DNA of 64,000 nucleotides from Promicromonospora sukumoe 327MFSha3.1 (GCF_000385135.1 NZ_ARQM01000010.1:806001-870000); one strand, 5' to 3'; positions 25,769 to 34,718 are shown, numbered from the stretch's first letter. Notes: generated by a model from the sequence alone, not told the origin. Made by a program: numbers and translations.

Positions 25769-27076
25769 ATGGTGCCCCGCGTGCGTCGCTCTCCGACAGT
25801 CGCGGCAGCCTCCACGCTGACCGCGCTCCTCTCGCTCCTCGTCCTGCCCGCCCTCGCCGCCCCGGCGGGAGCGCACGGCTTCACCTCCACCGTCTACGCC
25901 GACGCGTCGACCCCCGAGCCCGGCGTCGTACGCACCGAGCTCGGCCTCGAGTACGACCTGCTCGTCGTCTCCGCCGCCGAGTACCAGGACGACCGCGGCT
26001 TCTTCGACGAGGGCATGGCCGTCTGGGAGACCGGCGACGAGCCGACGGCGCTCGCGGCCCACGCCGACACGGTGCTCGGCTACGTGACCGACCGGTTCGA
26101 GGTCACGGCCGACGGCGCGGTCTGCGCGCCGGAGCAGTCCGGTGAGTTCGAGGTCACCGAGCGGGACGGCGTGCCGTACGCGGTGCTGGTGCTGGACCAC
26201 GCGTGCGGCGTCTCTGGTTCCGCCGTCTCTGGCTCCGGCACTGCTGGTGGGGCCGACGGCGAGGGCGAGCCCGTCGACTACGAGGTGCGCAGCACCCTCT
26301 TCGGCGACGACGAGGGCTACGTGACCGGCACGACGACGATCCTCGACTACGAGCTCGACGGCGCCGCGGGCAGCGCGGCGCTCACCCAGCACACGCCGTC
26401 CTTCTCGACCGTCGAGCACTGGTACGAGCGCATGGGCCACTTCTTCGTGCTGGGCGCGGAGCACCTGCTGCTCGGCCCGGACCACCTGCTGTTCCTGCTC
26501 GCGCTCATCGTGGGCTCCCGGCGGCTGCGCGACGTCGTGCTCGCCGCGACGTCGTTCACCCTGGCGCACTCGGTGACGTTCATGCTGGCCGCGCTCGGCG
26601 TCGTCAGCGCCCCGGGGGTCGTGGTCGAGCCGGTCATCGCGCTCTCGATCGCCGTGGTGGCGGCCTGGCACGTGTGGGGGCTGCGGCGGCGAGGCGCGTG
26701 GGGTCCGCAGGGGCTGGAGGGTGCGCTGGAGCCGGGCCGTGCGGGACGGCTCCGGCTGGATCGTGCCGGGCTGGATCGTGCCGACTGGTTCCGCCTCGGC
26801 ACCGTCTTCGCCTTCGGCCTGGTCCACGGCCTCGGGTTCGCCGGGGCGCTCGGCATCGACGAGCCGTTCTCCTGGACGCTGCTGTGGTCGCTCCTCGTGT
26901 TCAACATCGGGATCGAGGCAGTGCAGCTCGGGATCATCGCCGTCGTCTTCCCGCTGCTGACCCTGCTGCGCGGCCGGGCCCCGCGCGTCGCGCTGTGGGC
27001 CGGCGTCGTCGTCGCCTCCGGCGTCGCGCTGGTCGGGCTGTTCTGGTTCGTGCAGCGGCTGCTGGGCCTGGGCTGA
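25769..27076 (+). CDS. HupE/UreJ-family membrane protein, secreted N-terminal domain
   Basis: 435 residues. A signal peptide (to about APAGA) and a roughly 190-residue extracellular domain precede six or so membrane helices. The first helix carries GAEHLLLGPDHLLFLLALI. Later ones contain FTLAHSVTFMLAALGVV and FGLVHGLGFAGALG. These His/Asp-containing helices mark the HupE/UreJ_2 family, whose relatives include nickel or cobalt permeases; the metal here is unknown. A short Arg/Leu/Asp-rich loop near residues 312-335 is probably a cytoplasmic insertion. It starts 28 bases after the T7SS terminator, so its promoter must be very close or it depends on readthrough. Confidence 0.8.
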   Translation: MVPRVRRSPTVAAASTLTALLSLLVLPALAAPAGAHGFTSTVYADASTPEPGVVRTELGLEYDLLVVSAAEYQDDRGFFDEGMAVWETGDEPTALAAHADTVLGYVTDRFEVTADGAVCAPEQSGEFEVTERDGVPYAVLVLDHACGVSGSAVSGSGTAGGADGEGEPVDYEVRSTLFGDDEGYVTGTTTILDYELDGAAGSAALTQHTPSFSTVEHWYERMGHFFVLGAEHLLLGPDHLLFLLALIVGSRRLRDVVLAATSFTLAHSVTFMLAALGVVSAPGVVVEPVIALSIAVVAAWHVWGLRRRGAWGPQGLEGALEPGRAGRLRLDRAGLDRADWFRLGTVFAFGLVHGLGFAGALGIDEPFSWTLLWSLLVFNIGIEAVQLGIIAVVFPLLTLLRGRAPRVALWAGVVVASGVALVGLFWFVQRLLGLG

Positions 27077-27216
27077 GCTGGTTACCTCCGGCGTGAAAGA
27101 TCACCCCACGTCACGCCGCATGTTCACCTGCCGCTCACTCCGCCGTCGGGACCGATTCGTCTGCCGGGGCAAGTGTCGGTCCGGCGCCGCTCGGCGCTCC
27201 CTTCACTGGAGGACTC

Positions 27217-29685
27217 ATGCAAGCGAATGACCACGTCCCGGCTGCGCGCCCGCGCCGCTGGGGCCGTTCAGCCGTCGCGGCGGTGGGGCTCGTCTCCGTC
27301 GTCGCCGGCGGCCTGACGTACGCGGCGACGTCGGCGGGCGCGGCCGACCTGCCCGAGACGTTCCTGGGCGACACGACCACCTGGACGTACTCGGACGACA
27401 ACACCGACCCGGCCGCGGGCAACGCCGACCGGCTCACCTGGACCTACGCTGGGTTCGACGACTCGGGCTGGAAGCGCGCCACCGGACCGTTCGGCGCGAA
27501 GAACGGCTCGGCGACGCCGGACCTCGGCTCGGGCTTCCCCGTGACCACGGTGCTCGACCACTACGTCGACCCGGCCGCCGCGACCAAGGTCGCGATCCCG
27601 ACCTACCACCTGCGCACCACGTTCGACGTCACGGCCGACCAGCTCGCGGGTATCGCCTCGCTGCGCGGCGAGATCACGTTCGACGACGCCGTGCAGGTGT
27701 TCGTCAACGGCACCAAGGTGGCCGGCTTCGTCGACGAGCGCGTCGAGGCCGTCCCGGACGCGCAGAAGAACCTCACCTACGCCGGCGCCAGCGCCGGCAA
27801 CCCGGTGAACCAGAAGTTCAGCGTGCCGGCCGACGTCCTGAAGGCCGGTGTGAACACGCTGGCCGTCGGCCTGTACAACGACCGCGCGAGCAGCTCCGAC
27901 GTCTACCTCGACCTCGCGTCGCTGGTGCCCGTCGAGACGCCCGAGGAGGAGCCCACCACCACGGTGACCGACCTCGTGCTCGGCATCGGGGCGACCCAGG
28001 CGGAGCGCAACCTCGCCTGGTACTCCGACCAGGACACCGAGCAGGTGGCCCAGATCGCCCCCGCGGGCGAGGTCGTGGGCGGCGTCTTCCCGGACGACGC
28101 CGTCAGCGTCGCCGCCACGGGCGGCCCGTCGTCGAGCGGCGAGTTCTATCGCCACGCGACGTTCACCGGGCTGGAGGAGAACACCGCGTACTCCTACCGG
28201 GTCGGTACGGCGGGCCGGGACGGTACCGAGGGCGGGGCGGGCGCCGAGGGCGCCTGGTCCGCGGTCTACACGTTCCGCACGCAGGCCTTCGACGGCGACT
28301 TCGACTTCCTGTTCTTCGGCGACCCGCAGCTCGGCTCGTCGGGCAACGTGTCGCGCGACACGGAGGGCTGGGTCGACACGCTCGACGTCGCCACCGCCGC
28401 CTACCCGGACGCCGAGATGCTCTTCTCCGCCGGTGACCAGGTCGAGTCCGCGAGCAGCGAGGCGCAGTACGAGTCCTTCCTCTCGACGGACCACCTGCGC
28501 CAGATCCCGTTCGTCGCCAACAACGGCAACCACGACGTCGGCAACAAGGCGTACCGCCAGCACTTCAACACGCCGAACCTCGACGAGACGGCCGGCCCCG
28601 GCTCGGGCACCAGCTCGGGCGGCGACTACTGGTTCGTCTACAACGACGTGCTCTTCCTCAACCTCAACTCCAACAGCCGCGACTACGCGTCGCACGAGCG
28701 CTTCGTGCGCGAGGTCGTGGCCGAGCACGGCGACGAGGCGAAGTGGAAGGTCGTCTCCTTCCACCACTCGATCTACTCGGTGGGCCCGCACGCCACCGAC
28801 AGCGACGTGATCGACCGCCGCAACACGTGGCCCACGCTGTTCTCCGAGCTCGGCATCGACCTGGTGCTCCAGGGCCACGACCACACCTACGCCCGCTCGT
28901 ACCTGATCCGCAACGGCGAGAAGGCCGACCCCGCCGAGGAGGCGGGCGCCGACATCCTCACCCCAGGCCCCGGCGGCGTGCTGTACGTGACCGCCAACTC
29001 GGCCTCCGGCTCGAAGTACTACTCGGCCAACGCGGCCGGCTCCTGGTGGCTCTCCGCCTTCAACCAGGAGAACGTGCGCAACTACACGGCGGTCGAGGTG
29101 TCCGACGACGCGATCTCGGTGCGGACCGTCCGCTCCGAGGCCAAGGACGCCGACCGCCCCGTGAACTCGGTCGTGGACCAGGTGACCATCGCGAAGCCGG
29201 TCGACCCGAACACGCAGAAGCTGCAGGTCGTGGTGCCGCAGGGCGCTCCGGGCGAGTTCGTCTGGAGCATCGACGGCGCCAACACGCTGGTCGACCTCGG
29301 CACCGCCGAGGCCGCCGGCGACCACTACGCCGCCGAGGGCGCGATCAACCCGATCCGGGTGACCGACACCCGCCGCGGCGGCCCGCAGTGGTCGCTCTCG
29401 GCCCAGGTGGGCGACTTCACGTCCAAGGACCAGTCGTTCTCCGGCAAGTACCTCGGCTGGACGCCCGACGTGATCGAGGCGGGCGGCGGCTCCGTCGCCG
29501 GCGCACCGGTCGCGACCGGGCTGGACGGCGGACCGGGTCTGTCGCAGTCCGCGACCCTCGGCCGCGCCGGCGCCGGCCACACCACGGGCTCGGCGCTCTT
29601 CGGCGCCGACCTCGACCTCAAGATCCCCGTCGACGTCACCGACGGGACCTACCGGGCCACGCTCACGCTGACCGCGCTGAGCTGA
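27217..29685 (+). CDS. Secreted purple-acid-phosphatase-like metallophosphoesterase
   Basis: 822 residues. A signal peptide (to about TSAGAADL) precedes a beta-sandwich module (about 45-230), a fibronectin III-like PAP N-domain (about 250-360), the catalytic domain (365-600) and a roughly 200-residue C-terminal region (immunoglobulin-like, ending TLTLTALS). Metal ligands are all visible: Asp369 (GDPQ), Asp407 (GDQ), Asn438/His439 (GNHD), His516/517 and His554/556 (GHDH). It should hydrolyse phosphomonoesters or diesters outside the cell. SD GGAGG lies 5 bases before the ATG. It is monocistronic, with a hairpin just after the stop. Phosphate control is likely for the family, but I see no clear PHO box. 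Confidence 0.88.
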   Translation: MQANDHVPAARPRRWGRSAVAAVGLVSVVAGGLTYAATSAGAADLPETFLGDTTTWTYSDDNTDPAAGNADRLTWTYAGFDDSGWKRATGPFGAKNGSATPDLGSGFPVTTVLDHYVDPAAATKVAIPTYHLRTTFDVTADQLAGIASLRGEITFDDAVQVFVNGTKVAGFVDERVEAVPDAQKNLTYAGASAGNPVNQKFSVPADVLKAGVNTLAVGLYNDRASSSDVYLDLASLVPVETPEEEPTTTVTDLVLGIGATQAERNLAWYSDQDTEQVAQIAPAGEVVGGVFPDDAVSVAATGGPSSSGEFYRHATFTGLEENTAYSYRVGTAGRDGTEGGAGAEGAWSAVYTFRTQAFDGDFDFLFFGDPQLGSSGNVSRDTEGWVDTLDVATAAYPDAEMLFSAGDQVESASSEAQYESFLSTDHLRQIPFVANNGNHDVGNKAYRQHFNTPNLDETAGPGSGTSSGGDYWFVYNDVLFLNLNSNSRDYASHERFVREVVAEHGDEAKWKVVSFHHSIYSVGPHATDSDVIDRRNTWPTLFSELGIDLVLQGHDHTYARSYLIRNGEKADPAEEAGADILTPGPGGVLYVTANSASGSKYYSANAAGSWWLSAFNQENVRNYTAVEVSDDAISVRTVRSEAKDADRPVNSVVDQVTIAKPVDPNTQKLQVVVPQGAPGEFVWSIDGANTLVDLGTAEAAGDHYAAEGAINPIRVTDTRRGGPQWSLSAQVGDFTSKDQSFSGKYLGWTPDVIEAGGGSVAGAPVATGLDGGPGLSQSATLGRAGAGHTTGSALFGADLDLKIPVDVTDGTYRATLTLTALS

Positions 29686-29691
29686 CCCGAT

Positions 29692-29732
29692 CCGGGCGGG
29701 CGGCGTCCTCATGAGGGACGTCGCCCGTCCGG
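29692..29732 (+). terminator. Terminator after the phosphatase gene
   Basis: A 17-bp stem (29692-29708 with 29716-29732, two G-U pairs) with a 7-base loop begins 6 bases after the stop. Confidence 0.8.
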
Positions 29733-29748
29733 GCTGTGTTGTGCCCGT

Positions 29749-29799
29749 CGTTCTGTACTCCCAGTCGTTCTGTGCTCCCTGTCGTTCTGTGCTCCCGAA
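29749..29799 (+). repeat. Three tandem 17-bp repeats in the DUF916 leader
   Basis: Units beginning CGTTCTGTRCTCCC occupy 29749-29765, 29766-29782 and 29783-29799, ending just before the ribosome binding site AGGAAG. It is an imperfect slippage-type array. Confidence 0.82.
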
Positions 29800-29808
29800 G
29801 GAAGTTCC

Positions 29809-31137
29809 ATGCCCGTCATCCGCGCGAACGCACGACGTTCCGTCAGGGCCCGGTTCGCGGCCAGCGCCGCCGTCCGGACCTCCGCCGCGCTCGCGGCCCT
29901 GGCCGTCACCCTCGGGACGGCGCTCGCCGGACCGGCCGCCGTAGCTTCTGCCGCGGCTCCTACCGCCGCCCTTGCCGGCGCGCCGACCGACGACGTGACC
30001 TGGGGCGTGCGCACCGCGACCAACGACCAGGGGACCGACCGGGAGAACTTCCGCTACACCATCGACCCCGGCGCGACGGTGTCCGACGAGCTCGTGGTCA
30101 CCAACCACGGCGAGGGGACGCTGAGCCTCGACGTCTACGCCGCGGACGGCTACACGACCACCGCGGGCCAGCTCGACGTCCTGACGCGGGACGAGCAGAA
30201 CGCTGACGCGGAGAGCTCTTACGCGGAGAACTCCGGCGAGACGGGCTCCGTGAACGTCGGCGCCTGGCTCGAGCCCGGCGTCGACCGGGTGCGTCTCGAG
30301 CCCGGCGAGAGCGCCGACGTCCCCTTCACCCTCCGCGTGCCCGACTACGCCACGCCCGGCGACTACGCCGGGGCGATCCTCACCTCGCGCACCGTGACCG
30401 CCGACGAGGCGGGGCTCGACTACGAGACCCGCTCCGGCATCCGCGTGTACCTGCGGGTCGCTGGCGACCTCGAACCGAGCCTGACCGTCACCGACCCGCA
30501 CGTCGAGTACCACCAGACCCTCAACCCGTTCGGGCCCGGCGACGCGACCGTCACCTACACGGTCCGCAACGACGGCAACGTGCGGCTCGCCGCGAACCAG
30601 GACGTGACCGTCGCCGGCCCGTTCGGCTGGTTCGCCGCGCACGGCGCCGCCGACGACCTGCCGGAGCTGCTGCCCGGCGAGACCTGGCCGGTCTCCGTCC
30701 CGGTCGACGGCGTCGCGCCCCTCTTCTGGATGAGCACCGACATCGTGCTCGTCGCCCAGCTGCCCGACGTCGCCGGCGCGACCCCGGGTGTGGCGCCCGT
30801 CGAGGCGCACGCGACGGGCGCGGCCGTGCCGTGGCTGCCGCTCGCGATCGTGGTGCTGCTGGCCGCCGCCGTCGTCGTTATCGTGCGCCGCCGCCGGACC
30901 CGCGGCCAGCGCGAGGACGCCCGCGTGCAGGCCGCCGTCGCGAAGGCGCTGGCGGAGCAGGCGGCGGGTACTGGTGCTTCGTCCGCGGCGGCCGAGACCG
31001 GGCCGGGGACTGAGGCGGGGACTGACTCGGGGGCCGAGCCGGACGCCGAACCGAAGCCTGAACCGGAGCCTGGACCGAAGCCTGGACCGGAGGCCGAGGA
31101 TTCCGGCGCGAAGCCCGCCGAGACGGTCGCGCCGTGA
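29809..31137 (+). CDS. DUF916-type (WxL-binding-like) surface protein
   Basis: 442 residues. The signal peptide ends near ASAAAP. Two immunoglobulin-like domains follow: the first (about 65-200) contains FRYTIDPGATVSDELVVTNH and PFTLRVPDYATPGDYAGAIL, and the second (about 205-330) contains TYTVRNDGNVRLAANQDVTV. One transmembrane helix (about 343-363), an RRRRTRGQ stop-transfer and a long Ala/Glu/Pro cytoplasmic tail complete it. The layout matches DUF916 proteins, which in Firmicutes bind WxL proteins or peptidoglycan and in actinobacteria are poorly studied. AGGAAG lies 6 bases upstream. The stop overlaps the next gene's GTG by 4 bases. Confidence 0.78.
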   Translation: MPVIRANARRSVRARFAASAAVRTSAALAALAVTLGTALAGPAAVASAAAPTAALAGAPTDDVTWGVRTATNDQGTDRENFRYTIDPGATVSDELVVTNHGEGTLSLDVYAADGYTTTAGQLDVLTRDEQNADAESSYAENSGETGSVNVGAWLEPGVDRVRLEPGESADVPFTLRVPDYATPGDYAGAILTSRTVTADEAGLDYETRSGIRVYLRVAGDLEPSLTVTDPHVEYHQTLNPFGPGDATVTYTVRNDGNVRLAANQDVTVAGPFGWFAAHGAADDLPELLPGETWPVSVPVDGVAPLFWMSTDIVLVAQLPDVAGATPGVAPVEAHATGAAVPWLPLAIVVLLAAAVVVIVRRRRTRGQREDARVQAAVAKALAEQAAGTGASSAAAETGPGTEAGTDSGAEPDAEPKPEPEPGPKPGPEAEDSGAKPAETVAP

Positions 31138-31850
31138 GGCGGCCCGCGGCGGTTGCCGAAGCCGCCCGTCCGAACAGGTTCAAGGCGGGCGTCCTGGCGC
31201 CGCTCACCGCGGCCGCCGTCGCGCTCACCCTCGCCGCGTGCGGCGGGGCAGTGCCGCACGCGGCCACCCCCCACGACGGCGCGAGCCCGGCGCCCCTGAC
31301 CGGCTTCGCCGCGCGGTTCGTCGGGTCCAGCCACCAGCCCGCGCCCGAGGCGACCGTGCGCCCTACGCCCGGCACCTGGGACGACGTCGCCGCGCCCGCC
31401 GGGTTCTCGATCGTCGTCGTCGCCCGCGGTGACGACGCGTCGACCGCGACCCTGACGGGCGCCGTCGAGCACTACGCCGAGACCCACGGCGCGGACCTGA
31501 CCGTGCTGCCTGCCCGCGACGACGACGAGGTCGAGCAGCGCATCGACGAGGCCGTGGCCGCCGCGTCGGACCTCGTCGTCGGCGTCGGCGACGGCGTCGT
31601 GGACGTCTTCTCCCTGATCACCGCGCAGTACCTGGAGACCGACTTCCTGCTGGTCGGCGCGCAGCTGCCCGAGCCGACGCACAACGTGACCGCCGTCGTC
31701 TGGCCGGGCGCGGAGTTCCGGGGAACCGGCCTGGGCAACGACGCCGTCCGCCCGAACGCCGTCACGCCCGTCATTGCGCGCGAGGCGGTCGCGGCCGGGG
31801 CGGCGAGCGTGCTGCACGATCTGACGGGGATCGTCATCGAGCTCGGCTAG
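31134..31850 (+). CDS. Putative lipoprotein with BMP/PBP1-like fold
   Basis: 238 residues starting at GTG 31134, overlapping the DUF916 gene (GTGA). A signal peptide with lipobox LTLAAC (Cys near residue 36) is followed by a Pro-rich linker. An alpha/beta domain then carries GFSIVVVARGDDAS, ASDLVVGVGDGVVDVF and YLETDFLLVGAQLPEPTHNV. This alternation resembles half of a PnrA/BMP-type periplasmic-binding fold and is shorter than a full binding protein. Co-translation with the DUF916 protein suggests joint action at the envelope. The exact family is uncertain. Confidence 0.68.
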   Translation: MRRPAAVAEAARPNRFKAGVLAPLTAAAVALTLAACGGAVPHAATPHDGASPAPLTGFAARFVGSSHQPAPEATVRPTPGTWDDVAAPAGFSIVVVARGDDASTATLTGAVEHYAETHGADLTVLPARDDDEVEQRIDEAVAAASDLVVGVGDGVVDVFSLITAQYLETDFLLVGAQLPEPTHNVTAVVWPGAEFRGTGLGNDAVRPNAVTPVIAREAVAAGAASVLHDLTGIVIELG

Positions 31851-31862
31851 CGGCCCTGCTGG

Positions 31863-31894
31863 CGTCCCGGGGTGATGTCGTCCCGGGGTGATGT
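31863..31894 (+). repeat. Exact 16-bp tandem duplication upstream of DUF2200
   Basis: CGTCCCGGGGTGATGT is repeated exactly at 31863-31878 and 31879-31894, just upstream of the candidate -10 at 31908. The copies cover the expected -35 region. Confidence 0.85.
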
Positions 31895-31907
31895 CAGAGG
31901 CTTCCGC

Positions 31908-31913
31908 TATGGT
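31908..31913 (+). promoter_or_regulatory. Candidate -10 of a leaderless DUF2200 promoter
   Basis: TATGGT (TANNNT) lies 6 bases before ATG 31920, which lacks a convincing Shine-Dalgarno sequence; a transcript starting at the ATG is likely. Confidence 0.45.
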
Positions 31914-31919
31914 CGCAGC

Positions 31920-32288
31920 ATGGCACGACACCGGATCTTCGCCATGAGCTTCGCCAGCATCTACGTCATGTACGTGCAGAAGGTGGAGCGAAAGGGCCAC
32001 ACCACCGCCGAGCTGGACCAGGTCATCACCTGGCTCACGGGCTACGACGACGCGGGGCTGCGCCGTGTCCTCGACAGCGAGGTCGACATGGAGACCTTCT
32101 TCGCCGAGGCCCCGGCGATGAACCCGAACGTGTCCCTGATCAAGGGCGTCATCTGCGGCTACCGGGTCGAGGACATCGAGAACCCGCTGATGCAGCAGAT
32201 CCGCTACATGGACAAGCTGGTCGACGAGGTGGCCCGCGGCAAGAAGATGACGTCGATCCTGCGGGGGAGCGAGAAGGCCGGCATCTGA
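31920..32288 (+). CDS. DUF2200 family protein
   Basis: 122 residues, close to the usual size for DUF2200. The conserved stretches are HRIFAMSFASIYVMYVQKVE near the N-terminus, LDQVITWLTGY, FFAEAPAMNPNVSLIKGVIC and IRYMDKLVDEVARGKKMTSI. The family is small, soluble and widespread, and no activity is established. It stands alone between the lipoprotein gene and a 412-base gene-free stretch. The ATG at 31920 is chosen because the conserved MxxHRIFAM start begins there. Confidence 0.88.
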   Translation: MARHRIFAMSFASIYVMYVQKVERKGHTTAELDQVITWLTGYDDAGLRRVLDSEVDMETFFAEAPAMNPNVSLIKGVICGYRVEDIENPLMQQIRYMDKLVDEVARGKKMTSILRGSEKAGI

Positions 32289-32700
32289 GCTGCTCCTGGG
32301 CGGTGTCTGCTCGGGCGGTGTTGGTCGAGCGGTGCCCCTGGGGCGGGACAGGTCGCTGTGCTGGTGCATGACGATGCGAATGCGCGGTTGTGTAGTCGCG
32401 CGATTGTGTAGTCGTGCAGCCGCGTGGCTGTGTGGCCGCGTGGCTGTGCGGCGGTGCCGACGTTCGCTCGATGAGGGCTGCCGCTGGGCCGGACCACTCG
32501 GCTCGCCCGGCTCGTAACCGAGCGCGGCGGGAGTGGCTGCGCTCGCGGCACGGGCCGTGGTCTGCGCCGCACCCGATGCCGTCGGCAACCATTCACCGGC
32601 GCGCCAAGGGTTATCCACAGATTTCAAATGTCCCTCGCGATACGTATGAATGTTCGAGACAATGGTGTCAGGCGAACGACGAGGGCAGGGGGTGGCATCG
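32289..32700. other. Gene-free stretch with short degenerate repeats
   Basis: About 410 bases between DUF2200 and the HNH gene. TTGTGTAGTCG occurs at 32388-32398 and 32404-32414. CCGCGTGGCTGTG occurs at 32420-32432 and 32436-32448. Open frames here are repeat-derived and have no ribosome binding sites. The last 80 bases are less GC-rich and probably hold the HNH promoter. I see no RNA gene. Confidence 0.6.
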
Positions 32701-34641
32701 ATGGAGTCCACGAACGGAGCGGGTCCGGAGGGCGTGCCCCCGGCTGGTGGGGGCGGCAGGGCTGGAGGTTCTGGTGCCGCCGGAGGCGGTGCCGGTGCTG
32801 CTCCTGGTGGTGCTGGTGGTTCTGGTGGGGCGTCGCTGGAGACCGTGTTGGACCGGATCGAGGCTGCGGTCGGGGAGCTGGCTGATCTGGTCGCTCCGGA
32901 GGTCCTGGATGGTTGGGGTGCCCCGTCGGTCGCGAGGTTGATGCAGGCTCACACGAGGGTCCGTCAGGTGACCGGCCGTCTTGAGGGTGTGCGTTTCACG
33001 GTGCTGCCCCGGATCGAGGACGACGGCTCCTGGCGTACCGGCGGCATGTCCCGCACCTTCACGTCCTGGCTACGCCTGCGCGAGGGCATCGCCGCGGCCA
33101 CGGCCCGTAGGGACGTGGCGACCGCCCGCCGCCTTGCTCAGGCGTTGCCCGTGACGCGTGAGCGTCTGGTCGCGGGCACCCTGGGCGTGGACCACGCCCG
33201 CGTGATGAGCGAGGTCGCCCCCACCAGCCCCACCCGTCAGGACGCCCTGGCGTGGCTGGTCGACACCCGCACGGGGGAGACCACCACCCCGGAACAGTTC
33301 GTCCACACCGTGCCGGTGGATCTGCCCGACCCTGCTGATGACCCGGACGGCACCCGCACCCGCGAGACGATCACGAGCGTGCTGGAGACCGCGATCACGG
33401 ACGGGACCCTGGTCACCGGTGAGGGCCTGGTCCTGCGCGAGGCGGGTGTGTTGAACGCGGACCAGTTCCGGGTCGTGGCCCGCCGGTTCGCGACCGTGAC
33501 CGACCCGGACACCGACGACGTGCAGGACGACAAGGCCGCCCGGGGCGAGTTCCTGGACGTGTCCAAGACCCTGGGCGGTTACCACGTCGCGGGCTTCCTG
33601 ACCGATGAGCACGGCCTGCTGCTCTCCACCGCGGTCACGGCACTGATCGGTGCCCCGGCCGCCGGGGAGGACCGGACCCCGGGGCAGCGTCGGGCGCAGG
33701 GCCTGGCGGACCTGGCGCGCCTGACCCTGGACGCGAACCTGGTCTCACCGGGCGCGGCGATCCCACCGCACCTGAACGTGACGGTGTCCTGGTCGGAGCT
33801 GGTCACCCAGGTCACGCGGACCCGGGACGGTTTGTGCCTGACCTGCGGGCAGGCCACCCCGGAGAGGAGAACTCGGTCGGGCCGCCCCGGGAAGGGTGCC
33901 TGGGTGGGTGGGCCTGGTGCGTCGAGCGCCGGCGGCTCCAGGCCGGGTTCGGTGACGCCTGCGGGCGCGACAGGTACGGCGCCTTCCACTGGGACCACGG
34001 GTTGGCCGGGGGTGCTCGGTGGGTCGAGCATCCCTGGTGCTGGTGCTGGTGCTGGTGCTGGTGCTGGTGCTGGTGCTGGTGCTGGTGCTGGTGCTGGTTC
34101 GGTTGTCGCGCCTGGTCTGTTGGGTTCGGGTGGTGCGGTGTTCACCGAGTCCGGTGGCCGGATCCCGCGCGGGTTGCTGCGCAGGTTGGCGTGTGACAGT
34201 GCGGTGACGCGGGTCGTGTTCGGTCCCGATGGTGCGGTCCTGGATGTGGGGCGGGCGCAGCGGACGGTGTCGGGGCAGATGCGTCGTGCGGTGATCGCTC
34301 GTGATGGGCATTGTGTGTTCCCGGGGTGTGATCAGCCGCCGTCGCGGTGCGAGGTGCATCACGCGGTCACGCACTGGGGCGATGGTGGGGGCACGTCGGT
34401 GTCGAACAGTGCGTTGTTGTGCTGGTTTCATCATCAGCTGGTCGATTCCCGGGGCATCACGATGCACTGGGCCGGCAAACCCACCACCACGACCACGACG
34501 GTGGGGGTGCTGCTGGAGACGGGGTGGGTGTTCACCGACGCCCGCGGCCGCCGGATCGGTCTGCCCGAACCCCTGGAGCCGGCCCCGGGCTACGGCCTGC
34601 CCGACAACCCGACGGGCACACCACCGGCCGCAGCCGCATGA
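32701..34641 (+). CDS. DUF222/HNH endonuclease-like protein
   Basis: 646 residues. A Gly/Ala-rich N-terminus leads into the DUF222 domain (about 40-330), with WLRLREGIAAATARRDVATA and LGVDHARVMSEVAPT. A Cys pair (LTCGQA), an Ala-Gly tract and a C-terminal HNH domain (about 535-600) follow: CVFPGCDQPPSRCEVHHAVT, then NSALLCWFHHQLVD. These 13E12/DUF222-HNH genes are multicopy in many actinobacteria and are considered mobile or selfish; the nuclease activity is presumed. ATG 32701 has AGGGGGTGG upstream; ATGs at 32650 and 32662 are weaker. The Gly/Ala-rich ends use more T-ending codons than neighbouring genes, consistent with transfer. Confidence 0.87.
   Translation: MESTNGAGPEGVPPAGGGGRAGGSGAAGGGAGAAPGGAGGSGGASLETVLDRIEAAVGELADLVAPEVLDGWGAPSVARLMQAHTRVRQVTGRLEGVRFTVLPRIEDDGSWRTGGMSRTFTSWLRLREGIAAATARRDVATARRLAQALPVTRERLVAGTLGVDHARVMSEVAPTSPTRQDALAWLVDTRTGETTTPEQFVHTVPVDLPDPADDPDGTRTRETITSVLETAITDGTLVTGEGLVLREAGVLNADQFRVVARRFATVTDPDTDDVQDDKAARGEFLDVSKTLGGYHVAGFLTDEHGLLLSTAVTALIGAPAAGEDRTPGQRRAQGLADLARLTLDANLVSPGAAIPPHLNVTVSWSELVTQVTRTRDGLCLTCGQATPERRTRSGRPGKGAWVGGPGASSAGGSRPGSVTPAGATGTAPSTGTTGWPGVLGGSSIPGAGAGAGAGAGAGAGAGAGAGSVVAPGLLGSGGAVFTESGGRIPRGLLRRLACDSAVTRVVFGPDGAVLDVGRAQRTVSGQMRRAVIARDGHCVFPGCDQPPSRCEVHHAVTHWGDGGGTSVSNSALLCWFHHQLVDSRGITMHWAGKPTTTTTTVGVLLETGWVFTDARGRRIGLPEPLEPAPGYGLPDNPTGTPPAAAA
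34034..34099 (+). repeat. Hexanucleotide repeat encoding (Ala-Gly)n in the HNH gene
   Basis: Ten exact CTGGTG units and one CTGGTT make a 66-base microsatellite that encodes an alternating Gly-Ala linker before the HNH domain. Unit length is a multiple of three, so copy change alters linker length, not frame. Confidence 0.95.
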
Positions 34642-34664
34642 CCACCACGGCCCGACCGACCGGA

Positions 34665-34718
34665 CCTGACCGGACCCGACCGGACCGCACTGGAAAGGTG
34701 CGGACCGGTCCGGTCAGG
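34665..34718 (+). terminator. Probable bidirectional terminator between HNH and SDR genes
   Basis: An inner CCGCAC/GTGCGG stem with loop TGGAAAG is extended by a longer, bulged stem (34665 onward with up to 34718). It lies between convergent genes. The remaining gene-free sequence to 34859 is GC-rich and shows nothing else. Confidence 0.6.

Noticed and set aside
21136-25890. 1584-codon open frame antisense to the T7SS ATPase, and similar long antisense frames (2195-4180, 5282-7375, 27268-30810)
   Set aside because: At this GC content stop codons are rare in the antisense frames of real genes. These translations are Arg/Val/Leu/Gly/His-rich with no recognisable domains, while the opposite strand encodes clear families.
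32289-32650. Small genes on either strand in this gap
   Set aside because: Frames are built from short Arg/His/Thr-rich repeats, differ between strands only by the repeat, and have no ribosome binding sites.
34034-34099. Phase-variable switch in the HNH gene
   Set aside because: The repeat unit is six bases, so gain or loss of units keeps the reading frame.
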